DNA of 62,320 nucleotides, taken from contig CALJTX010000024.1 of assembly GCA_937975705.1 (NCBI GenBank), positions 1 through 62,320 on the forward strand, written 5' to 3'. The notes under the pieces are model-generated. The model was not told where the DNA came from. It searched no databases and saw only the letters and a program-made list of their open reading frames with translations. The position numbers and the translations under genes were made by a program. Below, piece by piece: positions 35,640 through 44,261 of the stretch (position 1 is the first letter of the stretch; every line of letters begins with the position of its first letter). The DNA is from an uncultured Flavobacteriia bacterium. GTDB taxonomy: Bacteria; Bacteroidota; Bacteroidia; Flavobacteriales_D; Crocinitomicaceae.

Positions 35640-37215
35640 CCCAAGTGGGGATTTTGGCTAAAATGTCAGAATCCCCATTTTTATAAGCTTCTACAAGCCC
35701 CGTCAAATAAGGAATTGCGGAAAATAGCAAATTAACCCTTGAAGTTCGATAACCGTCTTTTTTTCGATCATAGAAAATTCCTTCTGGAAACACCAATTTC
35801 TGTATTCTCTGCTTTCTGTTGAAATTTGCATTTTTCCATGTGGACGGTAGTTTCAGCGCCAAGTCAAGACATATTTCAGCTGATTTTTGAAGGTTCGATA
35901 ACTGATTTTGACTTGAGTCCAATTCTGATTCTATTTGGCGGATTTTTTCACGGTATTTATCACGGTATTTGAAGTAAAGTACTTGATCAATATCACCGTT
36001 AAAAAATCGCTCTTCAGCCCCTTCTAATTTTTGTTTTAATTGGGCAAGTTCTACTTGTAAGGCTTTTTTATCTTCTGATCGAACTTCGGTTCGTTCGCTC
36101 AATAAATGAAGTAGCATCTTATTGAAAACGGGTTTCAGTGCTTTGTCGAATGTGAAACGACTCAATAATTCTTCGAATTTCAGATGCAAGACCTTCTGGC
36201 TGCGATTATTCGCACAACCTTTTAAATTACACTTGTAATAGTATAATCCCTTTCGCTTGACTAAATAACCTGTCATACTTGTTCCGCAACATTCGCATTT
36301 TACAAATTGCTTCATTGGCAATGCTTCCACCTCATTTTCAATTCTATAGCCATTACCAAACTTTTCTAAATTCTGATGAACTTTTATAAACATGCTTTTA
36401 GAAATTAGTGGAGGATGTTTCCCTTCGATCATTTCACCAGGAACCATTTTGGAAACAATAAAACCACAATAGTATGGATTTATAAAGAAATGAGACAAGC
36501 GCTTTGGCGGAATGTTCCATCCGCGTGCATTCAATCTTTTGGCTATTTCTACCAAACTTAAATCGTCATTGGCTTTCCATTCAAAGGCTTTTTTTAGCAA
36601 TTTACCTTTGTCATTTATAACCATCGAGTGCTGGTCAGCAGTTTTCCCTTGGTTTATATTGGTATAGCCTGTTGGCGGCATAAACGGCCAATAACCTTGC
36701 TTTAATTTTTCGATCATTCCTGTCATGGACTTATCCCTGCGCAACTGGTTGTCAAATTCACTAAATAGATGATAAATACCCTCCATAAAATTTCCTGATG
36801 GGTCGTTGTGGTCAATCGATTGGGTAACAGATACGACTTTAACACCTCTCTGTTTTAATTCATGAGAAATAAAAGCACCACTTGGACCGCTTCTGCTAAA
36901 GCGATCATAAGAGTAGACAATCACATACCCTATTGATTTCTTGCGTTTGACGTAACTTAACATTTTTTGAAACTCCTTTCGCTCGTCATCTTTGGCGCTT
37001 TCGTAAGTGCCACCAAAATACTCAACTATTTCCAAGCCTTTCTCCTCAGCATATTTCTTACAATACTTCAATTGGGTTTCAAGACTTGCGTTATTGTCTG
37101 CTTGTTCTTTTGTGCTTACACGTGTATAAATTACTGCCTGTGTCTTTGCAACCTGAAGTAATTCCGTTCCTTTTTTAAAACGGTTAAATCTCTTGTCCAT
37201 TTGCATGTTGTTCAA
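35599..37215 (-). CDS. large serine recombinase (site-specific integrase)
   Basis: A 538-residue large serine recombinase. The catalytic N-terminal domain has VIYTRVSTKEQADNNASLE (nucleophilic serine) and IVYSYDRFSRSGPSG, followed by EFDNQLRRDKSMTGM. The recombinase domain QGYWPFMPPTGYT and a zinc ribbon (CECCGT then CNLKGC) follow, then a coiled coil, as in phage/ICE integrases. Its last 15 or so codons are the antisense of the tRNA 3' half, and the TGA stop lies in the anticodon. This is what is left when an element inserts at a tRNA 3' end. It marks the left boundary of the AT-rich island. Confidence 0.93.
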   Translation of the reverse strand: MNNMQMDKRFNRFKKGTELLQVAKTQAVIYTRVSTKEQADNNASLETQLKYCKKYAEEKGLEIVEYFGGTYESAKDDERKEFQKMLSYVKRKKSIGYVIVYSYDRFSRSGPSGAFISHELKQRGVKVVSVTQSIDHNDPSGNFMEGIYHLFSEFDNQLRRDKSMTGMIEKLKQGYWPFMPPTGYTNINQGKTADQHSMVINDKGKLLKKAFEWKANDDLSLVEIAKRLNARGWNIPPKRLSHFFINPYYCGFIVSKMVPGEMIEGKHPPLISKSMFIKVHQNLEKFGNGYRIENEVEALPMKQFVKCECCGTSMTGYLVKRKGLYYYKCNLKGCANNRSQKVLHLKFEELLSRFTFDKALKPVFNKMLLHLLSERTEVRSEDKKALQVELAQLKQKLEGAEERFFNGDIDQVLYFKYRDKYREKIRQIESELDSSQNQLSNLQKSAEICLDLALKLPSTWKNANFNRKQRIQKLVFPEGIFYDRKKDGYRTSRVNLLFSAIPYLTGLVEAYKNGDSDILAKIPTWVVPHRLELWTHRL

Positions 37216-37345
37216 TTACTATTAAACAAAGTTCTTCCATCTGTTCTAGAAGCAGTTGAGCAATTTCTTCCGTTGCTTGAGCTCCAATGATTTCTAGAAT
37301 GTCCTTTTTTGTTGGTTTATCAAATTTTTGTTTTTTATTTTCCAA
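37184..37345 (-). CDS. possible small protein ahead of the serine recombinase
   Basis: A 53-codon frame starting at TTG 37345, with a Lys-rich start (ENKKQKFDKPTKKDILEIIG) and an amphipathic helix AQLLLEQMEELCLIVIEQH. Its stop overlaps the recombinase start region, which suggests translational coupling. No ATG is available and nothing is recognised, so it may not be real. Confidence 0.3.
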   Translation of the reverse strand: MENKKQKFDKPTKKDILEIIGAQATEEIAQLLLEQMEELCLIVIEQHANGQEI

Positions 37346-37410
37346 TTTATTTCACCCATGTGTTTCCTGTCCGTTTTTCGGTTATCGGAAACGGGTAATT
37401 ATTTGCCCAT

Positions 37411-38346
37411 TTATTTGGTGCTTTTATTCAATTTTTTCAAAATGACATTTTCAAAATTTGTGATTTTACCTTTCTGAGTAGTAACACTGATCTTTTGATA
37501 CCCATTCTTTGCTATTACGTCAAGAAATCGCTGTTCCATGGTGATTTTTGATTGCTCTTCAACTTCTAAAAGATTAGGCGAGCCCTCCGAAAATCTAATT
37601 CGAATAGATTTCACATCATTTCTGCGTATCATCTCCAAAATTTCTTTTTCTGCATTTGATAAATAATACAATTTTTCGAGTGGTGTATCAGCAACCCAGT
37701 CTCTCATTAACGTTTGTATAGCCTCTGATATACTAATACAGAAGTGTGGTTTCGAGACCAACTTTCTAAAATCCTCTTCATTTGAGAATAGTTCTAGATA
37801 ACGAGAATGCTCGTATAAAAAATATTCGCCATCTGGATTCACCATACATTGAATAGACTTTCTAAATACGATTGTAGCTAATACCGTTGCCAAGAAAAAT
37901 GAAGTTTCCACATTTTTTAATTCTTTCAAAAATTGTTCAGTACTGAACGGGCTGTTGTATTTAAGCTTTATTTCACCTATTATACTAGAAATAGCAGCAG
38001 AATCTAGTTTATTCAGATCAATATTTGGTTCTAATAATATTTCCTTGAGACTTTTTATTTGTTGTAGACTAATTCCTAAGGATCGCATTTGTTGAATTAA
38101 TTTGATCCAAACACTTTGTACTAGATCGTACTTTCTGCGCATTCCAGGGCCCTTGACAAGTGGTAAGACCCCTTGTTTATCCCAATATGTTGCATCTCTA
38201 GGAGCAATTTTTAAATCGCTTATGGTGTACCTTGGCAATTCTATTTCATCCATCAAATATGGAAACTCGCCAGTGAATAATGAATCTGTCAGAATTTGAA
38301 TTTCATCTGAACTTAAAGAATAGGAATGACTGTATTTATTTAACAT
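37411..38346 (-). CDS. MerR-like DNA-binding regulator with a long C-terminal domain
   Basis: A 311-residue protein. Residues 40-120 look like a MerR-type winged helix: YTISDLKIAPRDATYWDKQG, then RRKYDLVQSVWIKLIQQMRS and LGISLQQIKSLKEIL. The remaining 190 residues do not match a family I recognise and may bind a ligand or a partner. I use ATG at 38346 rather than 38421, because the upstream extension runs into the terminator hairpin region. It lies between the integrase and the two-component operon and may regulate the island (inference). Confidence 0.65.
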   Translation of the reverse strand: MLNKYSHSYSLSSDEIQILTDSLFTGEFPYLMDEIELPRYTISDLKIAPRDATYWDKQGVLPLVKGPGMRRKYDLVQSVWIKLIQQMRSLGISLQQIKSLKEILLEPNIDLNKLDSAAISSIIGEIKLKYNSPFSTEQFLKELKNVETSFFLATVLATIVFRKSIQCMVNPDGEYFLYEHSRYLELFSNEEDFRKLVSKPHFCISISEAIQTLMRDWVADTPLEKLYYLSNAEKEILEMIRRNDVKSIRIRFSEGSPNLLEVEEQSKITMEQRFLDVIAKNGYQKISVTTQKGKITNFENVILKKLNKSTK

Positions 38347-38387
38347 ATATGTAAATATATACACTTTTGTAATATTGTCAAGGTTTT

Positions 38388-38427
38388 TGAAAATAAAAAA
38401 CCAATGTCTTCTTATAGACATTGGTTT
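38388..38427 (-). terminator. intrinsic terminator of the two-component operon
   Basis: AAACCAATGTC/GACATTGGTTT is a perfect 11-bp stem with an 8-base loop (38398-38427). On the minus strand it is followed by TTTATTTT, 33 bases after the response-regulator stop. Confidence 0.88.
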
Positions 38428-38459
38428 AAATAAGTTTATAAATCAAATAGATTTTTTTC

Positions 38460-39164
38460 TTAATTCCTTCCTATAGGTTGATACAATCCATTCTCAATGC
38501 AAAGGCGCGCGAAGTCTGCTGGTGTTTTGGCGTTGAGGGCTTTGAAAAGTTTGGAGCGAATGGCGTCAATACTTTTCTTAGTAATTCCCAGTCGTTTTGC
38601 GATTTCCTCACTTTTACTACCTGAGCAAATAAGTTTTATCACAATCATTTCACGCTCTGACAAATTAAAATTGATTATCGCTTGTTCCTTTTTTTTGTTT
38701 TTCTCATACTGAATAAATGAAACATCAGAAACAATGCTTGTGGAATGAAACCCTTTGTCTGTTACGTTATATAGTGCATCAACCATGTCTTGGACGCTAC
38801 AATCCTTTTTCAAGTAGCTTTTAGCCCCCATTTGGATGAGCTCAGCAACAATATGCACATTTGAATGCATACTAAATATAATGACCTTAATTTCAGGGTT
38901 TGACAGTGACAGTTTCTTTAGAATTTCTTTGCCATCCATTTCCGGCATATCTAAATCCACTAGCGCAATATTGATCTTTTTCTTTTTGAGTAATTCGAAG
39001 AATTCGACACCATTACTTGCATCAAACACCACTTGAATATCAAAAGCCTCATTCAAGGATTTAATCAAGGACTCTCGCAAAAGAGTATGATCCTCTACAA
39101 TAGCAATTTTGATGCGATTCTTTTCCTTCGGGATATCATCAATTTGCCTGCTTGTTGTCATCAT
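38460..39164 (-). CDS. NarL/LuxR-family response regulator
   Basis: A 234-residue regulator. The receiver domain has the acidic pair in IVEDHTLLRES, the phosphoacceptor aspartate in ALVDLDMPEMDG (D70) and the lysine in KSYLKKDCS. The C-terminal LuxR-type helix-turn-helix reads LSEREMIVIKLICSGSKSEEIAKRL then KSIDAIRSKLFKALN. It overlaps the kinase gene by 26 bases and is the last gene of a four-gene operon. Targets are unknown. Confidence 0.95.
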   Translation of the reverse strand: MMTTSRQIDDIPKEKNRIKIAIVEDHTLLRESLIKSLNEAFDIQVVFDASNGVEFFELLKKKKINIALVDLDMPEMDGKEILKKLSLSNPEIKVIIFSMHSNVHIVAELIQMGAKSYLKKDCSVQDMVDALYNVTDKGFHSTSIVSDVSFIQYEKNKKKEQAIINFNLSEREMIVIKLICSGSKSEEIAKRLGITKKSIDAIRSKLFKALNAKTPADFARLCIENGLYQPIGRN

Positions 39165-39966
39165 TGTATGGAATTTTCAAAATTACCGAACCACCTCTTT
39201 CATAGCGATCAAAAGTAATTTGACCGCCAATTAGACCTAAACGATGTGCCAGTGATGAAAGACCAATACCTTGGTTCTTTGCCAGTAAATACTCGAAGTC
39301 ATCCTGATCAATGGCGACACCATCGTGCTTCAAGGTTAAAACTAAATATTCTTGCTTGATTTCCAAATCACCATCGATGAAATTTGGCTTAGCATGCTTG
39401 ATTGTATTATTGACGAGCTCTGTTACAATATAATAAGCCTGTATCTCAATACGCTGCTCAAGTTTAAGCCCACTTTTCACATGGCTTAAAATCAGACAAG
39501 GCTTACCAATACTTTTCTCTGCCTGTTCAAACATACGCTCTAAAGAACGCCACAAACCAAACTTCAATAAATAGTGAGGCAACATCCCATTCGTAATCGC
39601 CCTCAGTTTGGTTACAGATTGGTCTATCATCTCTGCTACCTCCAATAAATCCGAAATGGTATCTGAATTGGCTTCAATGCCAATCAAATGATTTGAAGTA
39701 TTCGAAATTTTCTGCTGCGTCATGGAAAGAATAGCCCCTACGTCGTCATGCAAATTTCTTGCAATCTCAGCGCGCTCATCTTCCTGGGCTTTCACCACTG
39801 CATTGATCAGCTCGAGCTCTTTTTCTTGCATTGCCCGCTCATGCGCTGCCTCAAGCCTCTTGCGTTTCTTGTACGAAGTAAACAACACGAACACCATACC
39901 GGCAGACAACCCGCTGGTGAATAAAACTGAAAGAATCAGTTGAATTAAGCTTCTTTCAATTTCCAT
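39139..39966 (-). CDS. NarL-type sensor histidine kinase
   Basis: A 275-residue kinase with one N-terminal membrane helix (LIQLILSVLFTSGLSAGMVFV). The phosphorylated histidine is H73 in ARNLHDDVGAILS (HisKA_3 type). An ATPase domain follows with the N box ELVNNTIKHA and GIGLSSLAHRLGLIGG. No large sensor domain is present, so signals probably come from the adjacent membrane protein or from the short periplasmic tip. ATG at 39966 overlaps the upstream membrane gene by 22 bases. Confidence 0.92.
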   Translation of the reverse strand: MEIERSLIQLILSVLFTSGLSAGMVFVLFTSYKKRKRLEAAHERAMQEKELELINAVVKAQEDERAEIARNLHDDVGAILSMTQQKISNTSNHLIGIEANSDTISDLLEVAEMIDQSVTKLRAITNGMLPHYLLKFGLWRSLERMFEQAEKSIGKPCLILSHVKSGLKLEQRIEIQAYYIVTELVNNTIKHAKPNFIDGDLEIKQEYLVLTLKHDGVAIDQDDFEYLLAKNQGIGLSSLAHRLGLIGGQITFDRYERGGSVILKIPYNDDNKQAN

Positions 39967-40574
39967 AATGAGTATGTTATTCCAAAGTTTTGGATTATAT
40001 CCAGTAGACAATAAAATAGAACAAGAAAAAATGCGTAACCTGATGTTTCTTGCCTAATTTCTGTTTCATAAATACTAAGAATCAGGGCACTTGAATTGGA
40101 AACAAAAAAGATAATATAAAGAATCAATTTAAAATTATCTTGAGTTGAAAAAACTACTCTACTAAAACATTTCAAAATCAAACGAAGTGAAAAATAAGAA
40201 ATGAATACATTGGAAAAAATGGTAAATAACTCATTGTTTTGAAGCCAAAGTTTACATATCAATGATTCATAAATAAAGACTAAAGTTCCTAGAAAATAAA
40301 TAAACTTAATTTGACCTTCTAGTAATTTATCGCGCTTAAAAAATTCTAGTAACAAAATGAATCTCACAAACATCCAAATGTGGAAAACAGGAAAGACATT
40401 AATATGCGACCAGAAAAAAATCAGACTTAAAATTTGGCTTGATAAACTCAAAATAATAAGCAGAAATAAAACATTAAATTCTACAACTACTATTTTCTTT
40501 TTCTGTATTAAAAATATTAAAGCCGGAATATGACTAAGAATTTTTATTGTATCTAAAAAGTCAAAATAATTCAT
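39945..40574 (-). CDS. polytopic membrane protein, possible sensor for the kinase
   Basis: A 209-residue, strongly hydrophobic protein with about six membrane helices (for example VLFLLIILSLSSQILSLIFF and LILYIIFFVSNSSALILSIY). No family recognised. It overlaps the kinase by 22 bases and shares one base with the upstream gene, so it is co-translated. The tight coupling to a kinase lacking a sensor domain makes it a plausible signal receiver. Confidence 0.65.
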   Translation of the reverse strand: MNYFDFLDTIKILSHIPALIFLIQKKKIVVVEFNVLFLLIILSLSSQILSLIFFWSHINVFPVFHIWMFVRFILLLEFFKRDKLLEGQIKFIYFLGTLVFIYESLICKLWLQNNELFTIFSNVFISYFSLRLILKCFSRVVFSTQDNFKLILYIIFFVSNSSALILSIYETEIRQETSGYAFFLVLFYCLLDIIQNFGITYSLWKLKEA

Positions 40575-40888
40575 TAAGAATTTAGTTTATTTTTCGTCGA
40601 ACAATAAGGAGGGCATCTAAAACTCTTATCCAAAATCAACCCATTCTCCATATCATTCTCATCACTATCTGCACCGACCAGAACTAAAACTTTTTTACCT
40701 TCATCATTGATTGCATAGTAAAAACGAATTCCAACACAACCCTCTTGATTCAACAATTCGAGTAACTTTTCTTTACCTTGGAATTCGGCAATCACATCCC
40801 CAGGTTGTATCGTATTTCGATAGTTAGCTGTCCAGCGAGATGCGTCATTCAAAGTTACAAATTCCCCTTCGTTTCCGTTAAAAGACAT
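40574..40888 (-). CDS. small protein, first gene of the two-component operon, unknown function
   Basis: A 104-residue soluble protein: MSFNGNEGEFVTLNDASRWT, then GCVGIRFYYAINDEGKKVLVLVGAD, ending with a CPPYC motif that could bind metal. Similar small proteins occur in Bacteroidota, but I know no function. Its stop TAA shares a base with the next start. The divergent promoter region towards the tyrosine recombinase holds several palindromes. Confidence 0.6.
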   Translation of the reverse strand: MSFNGNEGEFVTLNDASRWTANYRNTIQPGDVIAEFQGKEKLLELLNQEGCVGIRFYYAINDEGKKVLVLVGADSDENDMENGLILDKSFRCPPYCSTKNKLNS

Positions 40889-41017
40889 AATGTTAAGTTT
40901 AATTGGTTAGTGACCAAAAATAGAAATTATCTAGCGGGTATTTTTCGACTCAATTATATAGTAATACTAGTATCACATTGACTTACAGGGCACATCAGTT
41001 ATTTTGATTGTTGCTTC

Positions 41018-41039
41018 AAATTAGTACAAGTACTAATTT
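41018..41039. promoter_or_regulatory. perfect palindrome AAATTAGTAC-AA-GTACTAATTT, probable operator
   Basis: Ten-base perfect arms with a 2-base spacer, in the divergent gap between the two-component operon and the tyrosine recombinase. Related shorter sites flank it (ATACTAGTAT at 40964-40973, TACTAGTA at 41077-41084). The same core recurs elsewhere in the island. Confidence 0.55.
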
Positions 41040-41133
41040 AAATAGTATTTATACCCTAATGCAATTCGGGTAAAGCTACTAGTATTTCTAGTACCTTTTC
41101 TCAAACCAATCGTATGAGCAAGCAAAAAAAATC

Positions 41134-42204
41134 ATGCGAACACAAAAGACTAAATTTTACAATGAGGCTCGTTATTTTGAGCTGTATGAACAAATGCTTG
41201 CTTCCATGCAAGGTGGTAGACACAATAGAACCGATGGGCAGCGGATTTCAAAAGGAACGCTGAAGAACTATACTGCTTTGCTGAATCATTTGCGGGCTTT
41301 TGCTCAGACCAAAAAAATAGAGTTGCGTTTGTACAATGACCTTAACTTGACACTTAGAGAAAGAGCAGCAGCCAACAATTACCACGCTCGGCTTTACAAA
41401 CACTTTACCACCTATCTTTATGGAAAAGGGATGTTTGATAATTACATTGGCTTACTCATTAGAAACTGGCGTGCGTTTTACAATTACTTGAACAAAGATT
41501 TGCACATGTATGTGGGCAATTATCATTTACAATTCTTTGTGCCCAAGGATGAGATACCGGTAGTTGCGCTTTCCAAACATCAGTTGTTTGCTCTCATGCA
41601 TGATCCGGAAATTGATCAAAAAATCAAAGCGTCCAAACTAGAAGACATCAGTGACATTTTTGTATTTGGCTGCACCGTAGCCCTTCGCTATTCTGACTTA
41701 AAACAATTAACCAAACGACATCTTCAAAAGAAAAACGACCACTATTACCTCGACGTGCGAGCCTCCAAAACCCAGATTGAAACCCGAATGCGCCTTCCCT
41801 CCTACAGCACAGCAATTATAGAAAAACATGCCCTAAAAAGCCCTTACCTCCTGCCCCAAATCACGCTTCAGCACTTCAATCGACGGTTAAAAGAATTAGC
41901 CAACCTCCTACCCGAAAACATCCATCTAGATAAAGTCCGGGAGCGCAAAGGCAAAATTATTGTGAGACAAAAAGACGCCAAAACCAAACGCAAACTTAAA
42001 CTTTCCGATCACGTCAGCTCCCATACCATGCGCCGCACCGCCATTTCCATCATGCTCGAATCCGGAATGGACGAAATGCTCGTTCGCCGCATCTCTGGCC
42101 ACGCCCCCAATAGCAAAGAATTCTACAGATATGTACGATTAGCACAACACCGCTTGGATGCTGAAACTACTAGGGTATTTAGTTTTGAGGATATGAAGGG
42201 TTAA
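41134..42204 (+). CDS. tyrosine-type site-specific recombinase
   Basis: A 356-residue integrase-fold recombinase. An N-terminal SAM-like core-binding domain is followed by the catalytic domain. Active-site residues in order are arginine in VALRYSDLKQL, lysine in VRASKTQIET, HTMRRTAISIML (His-x-x-Arg), RRISGHAPNSKEFYRYV (histidine and nucleophilic tyrosine). This type (phage-integrase-like with a short arm domain) is common in Bacteroidota elements. It lies directly upstream of a repeat cluster and the Rhs tip cassettes. Whether it moves the island, itself or the cassettes cannot be told from sequence. Confidence 0.92.
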   Translation: MRTQKTKFYNEARYFELYEQMLASMQGGRHNRTDGQRISKGTLKNYTALLNHLRAFAQTKKIELRLYNDLNLTLRERAAANNYHARLYKHFTTYLYGKGMFDNYIGLLIRNWRAFYNYLNKDLHMYVGNYHLQFFVPKDEIPVVALSKHQLFALMHDPEIDQKIKASKLEDISDIFVFGCTVALRYSDLKQLTKRHLQKKNDHYYLDVRASKTQIETRMRLPSYSTAIIEKHALKSPYLLPQITLQHFNRRLKELANLLPENIHLDKVRERKGKIIVRQKDAKTKRKLKLSDHVSSHTMRRTAISIMLESGMDEMLVRRISGHAPNSKEFYRYVRLAQHRLDAETTRVFSFEDMKG

Positions 42205-42571
42205 TTCCCGCAGAATTCCTTATAATTCCTAATAATTACTCAGGAATTCCTTGATTTTACAATTGATTCCTGAGTAATTACCATAAAATTCCTGATGTTC
42301 CGTGTGAATTACTACGTAATTCCTTGATTTTATTTTGGACTTGCCTACTCTATTTCAAAACGTTTCAGTTTTGGAGAAAGCTTACCGTTCCAAACGGGTA
42401 AAAAGGTCTATCCAATTTACTGTAGTAATTGTTATGAAATAGGCTTTTCCGGGAATCGTTGCTTTGTATTTCTTCGTCTTACTGTTAAATATATGAAAAA
42501 AGAGTGATTGGAAAACAAGTTTGCGGTTCGATGAAAAGTATCTTCACGGATTGCAAATCCGCGCCAAATGG
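42205..42571. repeat. repeat cluster behind the tyrosine recombinase
   Basis: This 367-base stretch has no gene. It holds a near-identical 26-base direct repeat (42234-42259 and 42307-42332, 22 of 26 bases alike, core AATTCCTTGATTTTA). A perfect 15-base inverted repeat, TAATTACTCAGGAAT/ATTCCTGAGTAATTA (42233-42247 and 42266-42280), and a shorter one, GAATTAC-TAC-GTAATTC (42306-42322), overlap it. A separate hairpin CGGATT-GCA-AATCCG lies at 42547-42561. The arrangement looks like recombinase binding sites; a protein-binding or terminator role is also possible. Confidence 0.6.
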
Positions 42572-42994
42572 TTATTCTAATTTTCTAAAACTAGCGCTTC
42601 TATTTCTTCTTATTAAATCCATTCCATTTTTATCAATATAGATTATTGTATTAACAACAGTATCTTTTCCCTGATTTGCATATTCGATTAATTCTACCAT
42701 TGAGTGTAACTCGCCGTCCTTCATAAAATCGAAAGCATTACTTTTTGTTTTATAATATTCTAACGAGTCGTAAAACACGAAATCAATAGGGTTTCTTTCA
42801 TCGATTTTTCCTTTGTAGAAGTATTTTATTTCGTCCTCTTTTATATCAATGACATACTCATCATCAGTTGTTAAAATCCACTTGCCAATTAGAAGTTCCT
42901 TGACTTCGTTATTTGACTTATTTTTCATTATTTTAGTCGTAAAGGAACAATTACAAAAGCTATTCAATACAACGAATACAATCAATACTCTCAT
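42572..42994 (-). CDS. putative immunity lipoprotein for Rhs tip B
   Basis: A 140-residue protein with a lipoprotein-like signal (VFVVLNSFCNC). The mature part is hydrophilic and beta-rich (ELLIGKWILTTDDEYVIDI, VVNTIIYIDKNGMDLIRR), resembling small lipocalin-like envelope proteins. It overlaps the tip B stop by four bases. Export matches the periplasmic site of action of the GH19-like toxin. Assignment as immunity rests on position and localisation, not on a named family. Confidence 0.55.
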   Translation of the reverse strand: MRVLIVFVVLNSFCNCSFTTKIMKNKSNNEVKELLIGKWILTTDDEYVIDIKEDEIKYFYKGKIDERNPIDFVFYDSLEYYKTKSNAFDFMKDGELHSMVELIEYANQGKDTVVNTIIYIDKNGMDLIRRNRSASFRKLE

Positions 42995-44016
42995 TTTATT
43001 ACGGAATTTACTTTGTCAAATAAGGCACTTCTTTTAGTAAATGATTGCTTGTCATAGAAATTAACTTTTTTACTAACGTCATTGATATTAAAATTAGACA
43101 TTCCGAACAAACCATTTGTTTTGAAGAAAATTAGCGCGCTTCTCACAGCTATTTGGTGATCCGTTGATAACAAAGTAGGATTTTTTGTAAAGTCATAATT
43201 TGTTCCATACATTTCGTTATAGCTATCACTTGCGTTTTTATAATTACCCTCCCAAGTTGTATGAATTAATCCTCTACCCCTATAATCAATTCCATTTCCA
43301 CTACCACCATATAGCAAAACGGCTAACTTGTTAGCATCTGTCCTTACTTCATTGAGATATTCGTCCGAATACTTATCAAGTCTATTGAAATTTGCTCTAA
43401 GTCCTGCTAAACTATAATTTAAGTTCTCGGTTAATTTTGTAAAACCAGCCGTTTCAAACCCTGTTTGTGCTATAAAAGAATTAAGCTCTGTTTGCGAAGC
43501 TATTCCATAGGTACTACTTTCAAGATTGAGGGTAGTTTCCATAGTTTTTAACAACCCACTATTTCCCTTTGGAAAAAGAGTCGTTAATTCATTTTGAGTT
43601 ACTCCAATTTTTGTAGGGTTCCAAGTATCATTATTCCAAGTCCATCTTTGGTTTTCTGTCCCCTCAACAGCATTGCCTTCTTCATCTAATTGTGGAGCAA
43701 TAGCACCTTGCCCACCATAAGAACCTGATTCGGTAGGCTCTAATCCTTCTAACTCAATCATGTCAATAACCCTATTGCCACTAAATTGATATGATGAATA
43801 GTAGGGGTATTTTGCAGCTAAAGGGTCAACAGCAAAGAAACGTCCTACTCTTAGATTATACCCTCTGTATGTATAGTCAACATAATTGCCCTCTCCGTAA
43901 ATCTCATCTTTTTTCTCTTTACCTTGAAACCCAAACCTATACCCACCACTCACCGTTCTACCATCCAATTCCACACCAAATGGACTGTAATCGGAGCAGG
44001 TTCGAATACCGACACA
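42991..44016 (-). CDS. orphan Rhs tip cassette B: GH19-like murein/chitin hydrolase toxin
   Basis: The cassette begins at the conserved Rhs shell block (CVGIRTCSDYSPFG) with no ATG; the first possible start is GTG at 43974 within the block. After AVDPL the C-terminal part resembles GH19 chitinase/phage lysozyme: FIAQTGFETAGF and LTENLNYS supply the two candidate catalytic glutamates, and DYRGRGLIHTTWEGNYK is the family's central motif. The toxin would cut peptidoglycan. The frame is closed upstream by a TGA at about 44050, so the piece is detached from any full-length Rhs gene. Its shell block is nearly identical in DNA to that of the main gene. Confidence 0.7.
   Translation of the reverse strand, partial: CVGIRTCSDYSPFGVELDGRTVSGGYRFGFQGKEKKDEIYGEGNYVDYTYRGYNLRVGRFFAVDPLAAKYPYYSSYQFSGNRVIDMIELEGLEPTESGSYGGQGAIAPQLDEEGNAVEGTENQRWTWNNDTWNPTKIGVTQNELTTLFPKGNSGLLKTMETTLNLESSTYGIASQTELNSFIAQTGFETAGFTKLTENLNYSLAGLRANFNRLDKYSDEYLNEVRTDANKLAVLLYGGSGNGIDYRGRGLIHTTWEGNYKNASDSYNEMYGTNYDFTKNPTLLSTDHQIAVRSALIFFKTNGLFGMSNFNINDVSKKVNFYDKQSFTKRSALFDKVNSVIK
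43816..44016 (-). repeat. Rhs shell-end repeat, copy 1 (tip B)
   Basis: About 200 bp encoding VGIRTCSDYSPFGVELDGRT to AVDPL. DNA is nearly identical to copy 2 up to TVSGGYRFG, and clearly different from copies 3-6. Confidence 0.8.
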
Positions 44017-44261
44017 AGGGGAAGGTTGGGAGGTAAATTTTATTTTTCAAAGTGGCATTATACCTTACGAGATTAAGTCGAATTTAACTGCTGGAAAAAT
44101 CTATTTATTTTTGTTTCGAATTATTTGGGGGAGGTCAGTTACATTTTCATTGAAGTTCGATTTAATATTCATGCCTAACTTTTGATTTATTTGTATCTCT
44201 TCTTGTTTTTGAATTAATTATTTCCAGACGACCTCCTTAATTTGGAAACTAATAAATTCAG

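Noticed and set aside
42547..42561. CGGATT-GCA-AATCCG hairpin as a possible tRNA-Cys remnant
   Set aside because: It resembles an anticodon arm, but no acceptor, D or T arms can be folded around it, so only a small inverted repeat is supported.
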